From: Maribacter litopenaei
GTDB taxonomy: Bacteria > Bacteroidota > Bacteroidia > Flavobacteriales > Flavobacteriaceae
Assembly (NCBI RefSeq): GCF_025244665.1
Contig: NZ_CP104205.1
Span: 3,593,001-3,657,000 of the forward strand
Direction of reading: 5' to 3'
DNA: 64,000 nt
A program made the position numbers and the translations under genes. Shown piece by piece: positions 1 through 9,931 of this stretch (the first letter of the stretch is position 1; each line of letters starts with the position of its first letter). The notes under the pieces are model-generated. The model did no database searches. It saw nothing but the letters and a program-made list of their open reading frames with translations, and was not told where the DNA came from.

Positions 1-1
1 C

Positions 2-1171
2 AACACAGTGTTACTGCCCCAAAAACTGAGGGAACAAGGCTATGCTACAGGAATGGTAGGCAAATGGGGCTTGGGAGCCCCGCATACGGAGTCCATTCCC
101 ACAAAAATGGGGTTCGACTTTTTCTTTGGCTATAATTGCCAACGACAGGCACATACGTATTATCCCCTTCATCTCTATCACAATGAAAATAGGGTGCATC
201 TTCAGAACGATACTGTACCCCCATCCACCAAATTCCCTGAAGGAACAGACCCAAACAATCCTGAAAGTTATGCGCCTTATAATCTTACCGAGTATACTCC
301 GGATTTGATGTTCGAACAGATGACACAATTCATTTCTGAAAAGAAAAATGACCCTTTCTTTTTTTATTGGGCCACCCCCATTCCCCATAACCCTATTCAG
401 GCCCCGCAACGCTGGGTGGACTACTACAAGGAAAAGTTTGGATCGGAAGAACCCTATTTGGGCGATAAAGGATATTATCCGCATCAAAATCCACGTGCAG
501 GCTACGCGGCCATGATTTCCTATCTCGATGAGAATGTGGGCAAACTTATCGACCACCTTAAGAAAGAAGGTCTCTACGATAATACACTCATTATTTTTAG
601 TTCCGATAATGGGGTCACCTTCACCGGGGGAACCGATGGCACTTTCTTCAATAGCTCAGGTCCTTTTGGTGAGGAACGCGGAAAGGGAAAAGGTTTTGTG
701 TATGAAGGGGGTATCCGAGTGCCTATGATTGCCAGTTGGCCTGGTCATATACAACCTGGTACGCGAACCGACCATGTATCGGCTCAATATGATGTGATGG
801 CCACACTATCCGCCTTAATTGGTTTTGAAAAACCATCGGACACGGATGGTATCAGCTTTTTGCCCACCTTATTGCAGGAAAAAGGACAACAAGATCACGA
901 TTTTCTTTTTTGGGAATTCCCTGAATATGGAGGGCAGGTCGCCATTCGGATGGGCGATTGGAAGGTCGTTCGCCAACATTTAAAGGATGATGAATCTCCT
1001 ACTTTAGAACTGTTTAATCTACAAACAGACCCTGCCGAAACCGAAAATGTCGCCACCCAGCACCCCGATATATTGGAAAAGGCAGCGGCCATTTTTGCTA
1101 GGGAACATACCAATGCGGAAACGGAACGGTTTCGGATTCCTCTAATAGAATCGGGATTGTTGGGTTCCTAA
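2..1171 (+). CDS. Sulfatase (arylsulfatase A-like), 5' truncated by window edge
   Basis: This is the C-terminal ~390 residues of a formylglycine-dependent sulfatase, which hydrolyses sulfate esters and in marine Flavobacteriia usually desulfates algal polysaccharides. The reading frame is open to the window edge, so the N-terminus with the CxPxR modification motif lies outside. Visible family motifs are GKWGLG near the start (the conserved GKW.LG block), IIFSSDNG (metal-ligand D/N) near residue 200 and YEGGIRVPMIASWPG shortly after. The C-terminus looks complete. The substrate cannot be told from this part. Family call is confident; export and subfamily are not visible. Confidence 0.93.
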   Translation, partial: NTVLLPQKLREQGYATGMVGKWGLGAPHTESIPTKMGFDFFFGYNCQRQAHTYYPLHLYHNENRVHLQNDTVPPSTKFPEGTDPNNPESYAPYNLTEYTPDLMFEQMTQFISEKKNDPFFFYWATPIPHNPIQAPQRWVDYYKEKFGSEEPYLGDKGYYPHQNPRAGYAAMISYLDENVGKLIDHLKKEGLYDNTLIIFSSDNGVTFTGGTDGTFFNSSGPFGEERGKGKGFVYEGGIRVPMIASWPGHIQPGTRTDHVSAQYDVMATLSALIGFEKPSDTDGISFLPTLLQEKGQQDHDFLFWEFPEYGGQVAIRMGDWKVVRQHLKDDESPTLELFNLQTDPAETENVATQHPDILEKAAAIFAREHTNAETERFRIPLIESGLLGS

Positions 1172-1235
1172 ACGTAACATGGAGTAGAACTCTAGATTTT
1201 ATGGCTTTTATCCTGAAATAGATAGAACATACCCT

Positions 1236-1256
1236 AAAATCATTGTTAATGATTTT
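1236..1256 (+). terminator. A/T-rich hairpin after the sulfatase gene
   Basis: A perfect 9-bp inverted repeat (AAAATCATT / AATGATTTT, 3-nt loop) lies about 65 bp after the sulfatase stop. It could end transcription, but it is A/T-only at its ends and has no long T tract. The rest of the 1172-1403 gap shows no gene. Confidence 0.35.
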
Positions 1257-1403
1257 ATAAATCCAGTAATTCGACCTAAAAACTTCACTTTTCATCGATT
1301 GGAGTAGCTACAGTGTACAACCAGCACGTAGGTATTAAGAACCGGGTTCGCACAGACCATTAGCTAGGTCAACGTTCTTTATTTAATTCAAAATTTCTTT
1401 ACG

Positions 1404-2208
1404 ATGAAAGCAAAACAGATATTGTCCATCCTAACCATACTAACCATCTGTTTGTTTACCAACGCCCAAGAAAAAACACACTGCATCTATGATGATTGTG
1501 GTTTTGAACCCGGGCAAACCGTGTACCTTTTTGGCGACCAGGTACAACTACGGGAAGCGCCCACAACAAATTCGAAAGTGCTGAAAACCCTTTCCATTGG
1601 TTCACCCTTGGTGATACAAGAAAAGCATGAAAACTCTTGGCGCTACAAAGGGATTGACCATCATTTCTATAAAGTGTCTTACAAAGGTAAAGATGGCTAT
1701 ATACTTGGTGGATTGATTGCCTTGGAAAAGAAAACCATTCAAGATGTGGTACATCTCTTCGGGCGGAGCAAAACGGGAAATGAAGACTATCTCTTGATCC
1801 GTTCCTTAAAAGATGATGGCAGTTTTACTGAAAAATCTACCCGATTGGCCAATAGCCAGTTTTATTTAAGTGCTCCGGGAAATAAGGGTCTGCCGAATAT
1901 TGAGGGAATCCTATTTGTGAATTATCTCGGCCGAAGCCTGTGGAGTTGAAGGTGGTGGTATTTACCTTTTTCAACAAGAAGGTTCCCTATATCAAGTAGC
2001 CCGACTCTCACAAATCTCGGATGCGGGAGTGTATTACTTTTGGGAGGAATTCATATTCCCTGAGGATATGTATGGGGTGCCTGGAAAGATTCGCTATAAA
2101 AAAGAAATCGGGGAGAACTATAATGAAGCTGCCGATTGGGAAAAGATTAGCAAAGAGACCAAAACACTGGTTTGGAACAATGGGAGCTTAGAACTTGCAC
2201 AGCGATAA
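1404..2208 (+). CDS. Secreted SH3-domain protein, frameshifted
   Basis: About 267 residues once one frameshift is repaired. An N-terminal signal peptide (MKAKQILSILTILTICLF) precedes a bacterial SH3-like domain: VYLFGDQVQLREAPTTNSKVL and KVSYKGKDGYILGG form the typical strand pattern of an SH3_3 domain. The first frame stops at 1947-1949. The continuation (VEGGGIYLFQQEGSLYQVAR onward to TAA at 2206-2208) is in the next frame, so a one-base indel lies at about 1915-1930. The C-terminal half is Flavobacteriia-type sequence of unknown role. Such domains usually bind cell-wall peptide or act as accessory domains in the periplasm. The ligand is not evident. A good hairpin terminator follows directly, so it is a single-gene unit. 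Confidence 0.7.
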
Positions 2209-2227
2209 AATAATTGAATTCAGGCTA

Positions 2228-2258
2228 AACCTGTCATCAAAAGTGGCAGGTTTTTTTT
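2228..2258 (+). terminator. Rho-independent terminator of the SH3 gene
   Basis: A 9-bp stem (AACCTGTCA / TGGCAGGTT, one G-T wobble, 7-nt loop) is followed directly by eight T residues, 20 bp after the stop codon. Confidence 0.85.
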
Positions 2259-2307
2259 GTTTTGTTATACGACCATCTATTCGACTCTGCTAATGATTTT
2301 TTGAGGA

Positions 2308-2427
2308 TGTCACTTCGAGTGAATCCTCGAAGTGTTCACTGAGCGGCTTGCCCTGAACAAAACCGAAGGGTTCTCGATACAATTTCATACCAAGCTATCG
2401 CTCGGGAAGAAATCACTCGAACTGACA
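2308..2427. repeat. Dispersed intergenic repeat, copy A, with terminal inverted repeats
   Basis: A 120-bp unit whose ends are 15-bp near-perfect inverted repeats: TGTCACTTCGAGTGA at 2308-2322 and TCACTCGAACTGACA at 2413-2427 (one mismatch). Internally it has a CTGAGCGG...CCGAAGGG block and TTCTCGATACAATTTC. The same parts recur at 2774-3017 and, as a short piece, inside hsdS. It looks like a REP/MITE-type non-autonomous repeat. Confidence 0.7.
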
Positions 2428-2477
2428 TTAGATTTTTTAAGTGCCCGTTGGCACAAATTAATTTGTATTTTTTCTGT

Positions 2478-2767
2478 GTGAAAGTATACTTTGTTTACAT
2501 TCGGAGTGCTCTGACGGAACCTACTATACTGGAATTACATCAAATTTGGAAAAACGATTGGAATCCCATCGAAGTGGAAAAAATAAGGATAGTTATACAT
2601 CTTCTAGACTACCCGTCATTCTTGCTTACTTTTGTGAATTTACGGAAGCCACAATGGCCATTCAGACTGAAAAACAGATTAAAAAATGGTCAAAAGCCAA
2701 AAAGGAGGCTCTAATCCTTGGTACGTTTGAACACCTGCCGAACCTTGCCAAGAAAAAATTCAGATAA
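2478..2767 (+). pseudogene. Small GIY-YIG nuclease domain protein, frameshifted
   Basis: The first frame, from a GTG at 2478, gives VKVYFVYIRSALTE, the GIY half of the domain. The next frame gives YYTGITSNLEKRLESHRSG, the YIG half with the conserved Arg, followed by RLPVILAYFCEFTEATMAIQ and TEKQIKKWSKAKKEALI. The two halves join if one base is corrected at about 2520-2524. The repaired protein is ~96 residues, normal for the stand-alone GIY-YIG family that is often misnamed as excinuclease C-like. It sits exactly between repeat copy A (ends 2427) and the composite repeat starting at 2774. That placement suggests the repeats and nuclease belong together. Whether the break is real cannot be told here. 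Confidence 0.72.
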
Positions 2768-2773
2768 TTCTTA

Positions 2774-3017
2774 TGTCACTTCGAGTGAATTTTCGAGGTG
2801 GTCACTGAGCGGCTTGCCCTGAGCTCAGCCGAAGGGTGTCAAAGCACACGAGAAAATTTGTATCGAGAAGCCTTTATAACAAAAAGAGCCTGTTCTGAGC
2901 GGCCCGTCCCGAGCTAGTCACCTGAGAGAAGCCGAAGGGAGGTGAGGGAAAGCTGAAGGGTTCTCGATACAATTTCTTACTTCACGACATTTCAGCAAGA
3001 AATCACTCAAACTGACA
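2774..3017. repeat. Dispersed intergenic repeat, composite copy B/C
   Basis: Starts with the same 15-mer as copy A (TGTCACTTCGAGTGA, 2774-2788) and ends with TCACTCAAACTGACA (3003-3017), a close inverted match. Inside are two CTGAGCGG blocks, two CCGAAGGG blocks and a second TTCTCGATACAATTTC, so it appears to be two partial units run together. The stretch 3018-3118 before the next gene shows nothing further. Confidence 0.62.
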
Positions 3018-3118
3018 AAATGCAGTCATTGACCTTTTGCACTAGCAGTACGTTAAAGACTCCATCCTTAACTAAAACACTCCCCTTTTTTTGGTAACTT
3101 AACGGAAACTATCCAATT

Positions 3119-3592
3119 ATGGCTTCCTACACTTTACAAATTAACGGATCTTCACGGGAGGTGGACGTCGCCCCCGGCACCTCTTTGCTCCGGGTATTAC
3201 GGGAACATTTGGGACTAACGGGTACCAAATACGGGTGCGGCATTGCACAATGCGGCAGCTGCACCATCCATTTGGACGGAAATCCCGTCAGGGCCTGTGT
3301 GCTTCAGGTAGACAACATTACCGAAGAACAACAGATTACGACCATTGAGGGTCTTTCCGAAAACAGTGACCACCCCTTGCAACAGGCATGGGTAGAAGCC
3401 CAAGTTCCACAATGCGGTTACTGCCAATCCGGACAGATTATGCAGGCGGCCGCACTCTTGGAAAAAAATCCGAATCCGTCAATAGAAGAAATCAAAACCC
3501 ATATGAACGGCGTATTGTGCCGATGCGGTACCTATCTGCGTATCCTAAAGACCATTGAATTGGCAACATCCCCAACTACCCTAAAATCCTAA
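3119..3592 (+). CDS. iorA: 2Fe-2S subunit of a xanthine dehydrogenase-family oxidoreductase (IorA-like)
   Basis: 157 residues, the usual length of the small [2Fe-2S] subunit of isoquinoline 1-oxidoreductase and related aldehyde/xanthine dehydrogenases. The plant-type ferredoxin cysteines are CGIAQCGSC (residues 41-49) followed by RAC. The second cluster uses CGYCQSGQ (about 101-108) and CRCGTY (about 139-144). It passes electrons from the molybdenum site of the partner to an acceptor. The large subunit gene starts 4 bp after its stop, so the two are one operon. The natural substrate is unknown; iorAB-like pairs are often simply aldehyde or N-heterocycle oxidoreductases. The family call is very secure, the gene name only by analogy. 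Confidence 0.92.
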   Translation: MASYTLQINGSSREVDVAPGTSLLRVLREHLGLTGTKYGCGIAQCGSCTIHLDGNPVRACVLQVDNITEEQQITTIEGLSENSDHPLQQAWVEAQVPQCGYCQSGQIMQAAALLEKNPNPSIEEIKTHMNGVLCRCGTYLRILKTIELATSPTTLKS

Positions 3593-3596
3593 GGCC

Positions 3597-5784
3597 ATGA
3601 AAAAGAATGACACAAAAACGACAGCCACCTTGGGCCGAAGAACGTTCCTAAAATCCTCACGGGGGTGCCGTGCTTTTTATTGGGGCTTCGGGTCTATTGC
3701 CCAATTTCCTTTCCTGTTCGGATGCCAAGGGTATACAAGGCAATACAAAGAAACATGATATTACCGCTTGGGTTCGGATTACCGAAGACGGACAGATAAC
3801 CATCTACAATCCCGCTGCCGAAATGGGCCAAGGTTCCATGACCGCCTTGCCGGTCATTTTTGCCGAGGAAATGGATGCCGATTGGTCCAAAGTGAATGTG
3901 GAATTCTCACCTCAAGAATCGGATATCTATGGTTCTCCTGGTTGGCAACCCGGTACCAAGCTAATGTTTACGGTGGGGAGTCGCACTACCAATAGTTACT
4001 ACACCGTAATGCGAAACGCGGGAGCTCAGGCACGCCATGTATTGTTGCATTCGGCGGCCAAACACTGGGAGGTTCCTTTGGAGGAATTGACCACGGGAGC
4101 CAGTGAAATTGTCCATGAAAAGAGCGGTAAAAAAATAAGCTATGGGGCACTAGTTCCCCACTTGACCATGCCCGAAACCCTGCCCGATTTCACGGAAGGA
4201 GGGTTGAAGGACCCTGAGGATTTTAAGTTGATCGGAAGCCAAATTCCAAGGACCGAAATCCCGGAAAAGGTAGACGGAAGTGCCGAATTTGCCATCGACC
4301 TTCGGTTACCCGATATGGTCTACGGGGTGCTGGAACGCGGTGCCCTGCACGGCGCCCAACCTACCTTGACCAATGAGGCGGACATCCTTGCCATGGAGGG
4401 TGTTCAGAAAATCGTGCCTTTTGACCATGCCATAGGCGTCGTGGCCAATACCTTGGAGGCTGCCTTGAAGGCAAAAGAAGCTTTGGACATCCATTGGAGC
4501 GATGCCCAGGCCACCGGATTTAATTCGCAGGACATCTACCCCGAATATGCCCAAATGGCAAGTGCTCCTAAAAAAGGTTCCGCGGTGAATGAAGTGGGCA
4601 ACGTGGACCAAGCTTTTCGAACTGCGGCCAAAACCTATGAGGCCGACTTCAAGAACGACTATGTCTACCACGCCCAAATGGAGCCCCTCAATGCGGTCAT
4701 CCAAGTGGCGGCGGACGGGCAAAGCGCCGAAGTTTGGGTAGGCAGCCAACAAGGAGCCGATACAAAATTGGGTATCCCGGACCTGCTAGGCATTCCCCCT
4801 GAAGCGGTCAATGTACACCTACAGTATTTGGGGGGTGGTTTTGGTCGGCGTAGTATGAACGATTTTGTGTTGGAATGCGGCCGCTTGGCACAAGAAATGG
4901 CCCCCAAGCCCGTAAAATTGTTATGGACGCGGGAGGATGATGTCACCTATGGCTCCTATAGACCCTTGACCCTACAACGTTTGAAGCTAAGCACCGATGC
5001 CCAAGGCGACCTTACCGGTATCTCCCATTGCGTGGTAGGTGACGGTGGGAATTTGGTGGCCGGCGGAACCCGAAACGACCATTATGCCATCCCCAACCAA
5101 TGGGTGGAATGGCGGGAAGCATCCCATGGGGTACGTCTAAAACACTGGCGTTCCGTGGGGCATGGCCCCAATAAGTTCGCTATTGAGGCCATGATAGATG
5201 AGGTCGCCCATGACCAAGGGATGGACCCTATATCGCTACGTAGAAAACTCATGGCCGATTCCCCACGCGCTTTGGCCACATTGAATAAGGTGGCAGAAAT
5301 ATCCGGTTGGGATGCACCCGTATCTGAAGGTCGCGCCAAAGGTGTTGCCTTTGTGGAGCATGGCTCCTTGGGTACAGGGGTTTGTGAAATCTCGGTGGAC
5401 CGAAATACGGGAAAAATCAACGTGCACCATTTTTGGATTGCGCTGGATGCCGGGGTGGTCATACAGCCGGACAACGTAAAGGCCCAAATGGAAGGTGGGA
5501 TCATCATGGGACTAAGTTCAGTGCTTAAAGAACAAATCACCATCATGGACGGACAAGTACAACAACGTAATTACGATGATTACCCACTGCTGCGCATGCA
5601 GGAGGTACCCGATAGCATAGAAACGGTCATCCTCCCCTCAGCGGAACATCCGGAAGGTGTGGGCGAAACGGCAACGCCTATGGTCGCCGGGGCCATTGCC
5701 AATGCCTTTTTAAAATTGACTGGCAAAAGATTACGCCACCTGCCCTTTACCCCGGAACGGGTGTTGGAGGTTTTGAATAGTTGA
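3597..5784 (+). CDS. iorB: Molybdopterin-binding subunit of xanthine dehydrogenase-family oxidoreductase (IorB-like), frameshifted near start
   Basis: About 728 residues when repaired. It begins MKKNDTKTTATLGRRTFLKS, a twin-arginine signal, so the enzyme is exported folded with its cofactor. The frame then shifts: a run of five G at 3661-3665 joins it to VLFIGASGLLPNFLSC. The net change is one extra or two missing bases at 3657-3666. Downstream the body is intact, with RRSMNDF preceded by GGGFG, QQGADTKLG, and GVGETATPM near the end, where the Glu of GVGE is the catalytic base of the family. It lacks a separate FAD subunit, as in IorAB. Together with the upstream Fe-S protein it should oxidise an aldehyde or N-heterocycle in the periplasm. 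Confidence 0.9.
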
Positions 5785-5868
5785 AAATGAACGTACTACC
5801 AATCTGATTAGGTTATTAAAATGCTTTCATCCATAATATAGAATCTCTTATTCAGAACCCAAATTTTA

Positions 5869-6527
5869 TTACTCGAATAGATGTGCCTCTTCTTCCTGCT
5901 GATCACGTTGAAGGGATTCCGCAATAAAATAAATGGCAATCAAGATAAGTCCAATCCATTCCGCCCACAGGAGGGTAAAAAATTGCGGTCCGTCCAAATC
6001 ACATATTCTACCAAAAAATGTATCCCCGGAAATAACAGGGTTAATGTTCCCAATACATCTCCCAAAATGTTGAGTCCGGTTTCACGGGTCAGGATCATGG
6101 TCAAGGCACAGCCCACAAAGAAGATACTGGCAAAAATATAGTGGGTCCATTTAAACGTGATGTGGTCAAAGTACAACACCCCAAACAGCGCCAGCCCAAA
6201 AATAATATTGTAATATTTTCCAAAACGGCTTTTGGCCCTTTTTATACTGGCATCATCTTCTTTTTGTGCAGACATATGTTGGGCGCCGTTGTAAATAAAA
6301 AGTGCAGCAGCTAGTGTCAAGAGGCTGCCGAACCAATGGCCGGCCTCCATGAAATAGTAGTTGCTAATGCTATCCCTAAAAGTATGATGGTCTGCCCAAT
6401 ACAGGATGGCCGGGGTAAAAACTAGGACGGCAGCAATAAAGCGTTCCAGCTTGGCAAAGTGATCTACCTCTTTTACCACCTTTTTGGCAGCTTTTTGGGC
6501 TGTAGCTTTAATTTCTTTAATATCCAT
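5869..6527 (-). CDS. Polytopic membrane protein of unknown function, frameshifted near the C-terminus
   Basis: Repaired length about 219 residues. A charged N-terminal helix (MDIKEIKATAQKAAKKVVKE) is followed by about six hydrophobic segments: FIAAVLVFTPAILYWA, WFGSLLTLAAALFIY, YYNIIFGLALFGVLYF, YIFASIFFVGCALTMIL, LGTLTLLFPGIHFLV, and a last one that is seen only after correcting a frameshift in the T6 run near 5986. In the corrected frame the tail reads LLWAEWIGLILIAIYFIAES and ends in an acidic QEEEAHLFE, stopping at 5869-5871. I do not recognise the family. It is convergent with iorB. Confidence 0.65.
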
Positions 6528-6545
6528 AGCCTGTAGTTTCGGTTA

Positions 6546-6794
6546 TTACGCCCTACTGAAATTAGATATAATCCTTATTTTGTAAAATATCCCCATGAGT
6601 AGGTATTTTTTGGTTCTATGCCGCATCCTTTCTTTGTGACCGTAATACAGGCCCATTTCTCGGATAGCAGCAATAACATATTTAGGGGGAACATTGAAAT
6701 TGCGAACAGGGTTGGCCTTTACAAGATAAGCGTTTGTAAGTAAATTCCCTATAGGCAGTACGTCATTTTTAAGTTGACCTATGACTGCACTTCT
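6546..6794 (-). CDS. Possible small basic protein, no clear start codon
   Basis: An open frame of ~80 codons with protein-like composition fills most of the gap between the membrane protein and the response regulator: NDVLPIGNLLTNAYLVKANP, then VPPKYVIAAIREMGLYYGHK and a basic C-terminus (KERMRHRTKKYLL). No ATG lies at its start. An ATG overlapping the frame at about 6766 would fit if one base were wrong, in keeping with the many indels here. I do not recognise it. It may be a real short gene or chance. Confidence 0.3.
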   Translation of the reverse strand, partial: RSAVIGQLKNDVLPIGNLLTNAYLVKANPVRNFNVPPKYVIAAIREMGLYYGHKERMRHRTKKYLLMGIFYKIRIISNFSRA

Positions 6795-6857
6795 TTAAGT
6801 AATCTAGGAAATAAGGAAGAAGTTGATATTATTTGAAACTGCTCTTTGGTTTGTGTT

Positions 6858-7614
6858 TTAAGCACCCATACCCAACCGTTCCATAAGTTCCTGTTTTTGA
6901 ATCGGGAGACACTGAGGTCCTTACCATCGACCATCACTACATAGCCGGCATTTCCCCGTACATATTTGAGCATATGGTTTAAGTTGATAAAATAGGAATG
7001 ATGAATCCGAATGAAATTGTACGGGCGTAGCTGAATCGTTAATTCCTTTAAAGGTTTGGACATTAACAACTTGATCCCATTGTTGAGGTAAATTCGCGTA
7101 TAGTTGCTATCCGCTTCGCAATACAGTATGTCTTCTATCAGCACATAATCCAGCCCCTCACGGGTAGGAATGGCAATACGGTGGTTTGCCATGCTTTGAT
7201 CCATATTTTGCACCAAATGTTTCATGCCTTGGTTGATTTCCGGGTTTTTGGAATGTAAGACGCGTTGTACGGCTTCTACGAGGCTGTTCTTGTCAATAGG
7301 TTTCAACAGGTAGTCAATAGCACTGAGACGAAAGGCCTGTACGGCATATTTATCATGTGCAGTGGTAAATATGACATGAAAGGGAATATCACCAAGTGCC
7401 GTTAACAGTTCAATACCGTTCATCCAGGGCATCTCCACGTCCGGAAAAAGCAGGTCGGTGTCATTTTCCCGAAGTCCCAACAGGCCTTCCTTTGAACTCC
7501 GGTATACTTGGGTGACCGTCACTTCGGAACATACCTTTTAAGCAGGCCCTGCAGCCCCTCTATGCAATGCCCTTCATCATCAATAATGGTTGCTTGTAAC
7601 TGTCTCTTGCTCAT
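6858..7614 (-). CDS. LytTR-family response regulator, two frameshifts
   Basis: Repaired length about 252 residues, standard for a LytR/AlgR-type regulator. The start MSKRQLQATIIDDEGHCIEG overlaps the stop of the kinase gene (ATGA). A first frameshift near 7530 joins it to VTVTQVYRSSKEGLLGLREN. The REC domain has the phosphoacceptor in DLLFPDVEMPWMNG, then FTTAHDKYAVQAF and LLKPI. The LytTR DNA-binding domain follows (LNNGIKLLMSKPLKELTIQL, RIHHSYFINL). Near 6895 a second shift restores the usual ending QELMERLGMGA with TAA at 6858-6860. It would act with the upstream sensor kinase to control unknown, possibly neighbouring, genes. The 6795-6857 stretch looks non-coding. Confidence 0.85.
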
Positions 7615-9710
7615 AATTCAAAAAATATATTCACCCGAGTTCCACGGCTCTTTTCGTTTTCATACTTGTCGATAATTTCAAAATGGTATTGGTTATCAAG
7701 CAATTGATTGTTGATGTTCAATCTCTCCAAAAACAGTTTCATGCCCATGGAATCCCGCTTTTTGGATTTCTGCAGTCTGGCAGCGTACTTCCGTCCCACA
7801 CCATTATCTTCTATACTGCATAACAATTGCATTTCGTTCTGCTTGAGGGCTACAGTCACTTTACGTTTGCCTTCCTTGTGCAGTAGCCCGTGCCAAATGG
7901 CATTCTCCAAAAGGGGTTGTAACAGCATGGGAGGAACCATGATGAAATCTACGGCCGTACCTTCATTAACACGTATTTCAAATTCAAAACCATCCTGAAA
8001 GCGCAATTGTTCCATGGTGAGATATAATGTACAAAGTTCCAGTTCTTCCTCCAATGAAATCCGGCGCACCTCTGAATAGCTCAAAACCTTACGGATAAAG
8101 GAAGCAAAAACGGTAAGGTACTCCATGGCCTGCTCTTCCTGACCTTTTTCTACCAAATTACGGATGGCATTCAGGCAATTAAAAATAAAGTGGGGGTTCA
8201 TCCGGGCCTTCAAGGCCTTTAATTCCGCATTGGCAATCTTTTGGGCGAATTCGGCCTCGATTTTTAGGGTTTCCTCAGCGAGCAAGGCTTTACTTTTTGC
8301 CTCGATTTTTTCTGTCTTTTCCTCCACAAGACGTTGCAGTCCTTCATTTAAATTTTTCTCGATTTGTACATTTTCCTGTTCGGCCAATACCAATTGCTTT
8401 TGAACATTGACCAAATCCCTGTTGGTCCATTTCATTTTTAAACCAATGGCCTGATTGAGCAGGAACAACTCTATAAGAATGGGGATTTCATACACTAAAT
8501 GTAAATAGCTTCCAGGTGCCAATGCACGCAAAATCAGATATCCAAAAGATGCCAATCCAATCAGAAGCATACCGGTTCCTATCAATCTATATACCGCATC
8601 AGGCCCACGTATGATATGCCAACCCAATACAACACCAGCTAACGTTGTGGGAAAAAGAAGATACACATTCGTGTTCACGGGAAGCCAAATTATGGGGGTC
8701 AGGTTTAATATTGATACCAACAGTCCGCCAAAAAGGCCAAAAAGCACGATCCATCTAAAAAATTGATAGTACTTATAGATCGCTTGTGATGGACGAATAG
8801 TTAAAATATCCTTCAAGTACCATGTAAAGAACAGCCAAGGAACGGGTCTAAAGCTATCTTGAATGGTACCGGGGAAAGGGAACCAATCAAAGAAAATGGG
8901 AATAGCCGCAAGACGTTCAAAAGCCGGAAGTGTAAAAATTCCCATGGTCACCAGGTATAGACCATACCAAAGAAGATAGGATTGCCGATATTGATAAAAC
9001 CGTAACATGAAGAACAACCCCGTAAAAAAGAGCAACGCTGCATAGGCCGCATAATACGCGGCACGCCCACGTACCCTGTAGTGATAATCTTTTATAATAT
9101 CTGTCAGCAATCCCTTTTCATACAACCAGATTCGAACAGGTCTTTGGTCAAACCGAACTAATTTTAAATATAGCGTGCCCGATCGTGCGTTCAGTAAACG
9201 TAAGGATATATCATGTTTGGTATTAGGGAGGTCTGACTTTTGGAATCTACTATTCGATCCACCATAACCTGAATGAATTGTATCTGCAGTCACTTCAAAA
9301 TATTGAAATCTCTCAACCGTAAGTACCGTTACCACTAGCTCTTTTATAGAAGAATCGCTATTGTGTTCAAAAGGAATTTTAAGCCATAGGGGATATTTGG
9401 GATGGGTGTCCACAAATACGTGGTCCTCTATGGTGGATCAATAATCGTTCCCTAGGTTTTGGATAAATTCAAAAGAGGCATTGCCAATGGTGTCCAAAAA
9501 TACCTGGGCATTTGGTATTAAGTCAACATACGTGGAATCCAAAGCCTTCATTAGATCTGGGGCATCTACCGCTACCTTTTTTTCATGTTCTTGAATCGGC
9601 TCAACAGTAGAGATATCGGTTTGCTGGCTAGGTAGCCAAAAGCTCAGGAACACTAAAACATTAACAATTAATCCCATATACCCTAAATGTAGCCAAAATA
9701 CATGGGCCAT
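7611..9710 (-). CDS. 7TMR-DISM sensor histidine kinase (LytS-type), interrupted by an in-frame TGA
   Basis: A ~699-residue inner-membrane kinase. The N-terminal hydrophobic segment (MGLIVNVLVFLSFWLP) precedes a periplasmic 7TMR-DISMED2-like domain (YPLWLKIPFEHN), seven membrane helices, a long coiled coil (about LVLAEQENVQIEKNLNEGLQ) and a His_kinase domain with the phosphorylated His in LKARMNPHFIFNCLNAI. The ATPase lobe has LLQPLLENAIWHGLLH and GVGRKYAARL. The frame is interrupted only by TGA at 9438-9440. Sequence on both sides stays in the same frame (FIQNLGNDY stop STIEDHVFVD), so a single TGG-to-TGA change would explain it. It overlaps the regulator by 4 nt. Confidence 0.85.
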
Positions 9711-9931
9711 AATGCGCTATTGTGTAATTGGCAGCTATAGGACGTAATTGGTAGAAACCTCTTATTAACATGAAAATAGGGTTGAATTTGTATGTACACA
9801 GGTTCAACTAGAAGGTAATGGCCGCCTGATAGACCGGAAAAGGTAGGTGCTGCTCATTGGTCCTTTAAGGTTTGAAAAAGCCACCCCAAATTGCCGGCAA
9901 ATACATCTAAAAACACTTAAAATTCTTAGTT

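Noticed and set aside
9438..9440. Selenocysteine at the in-frame TGA
   Set aside because: Sensor kinases of this type are not selenoproteins, and no stem-loop of the bacterial SECIS kind is evident after the codon.
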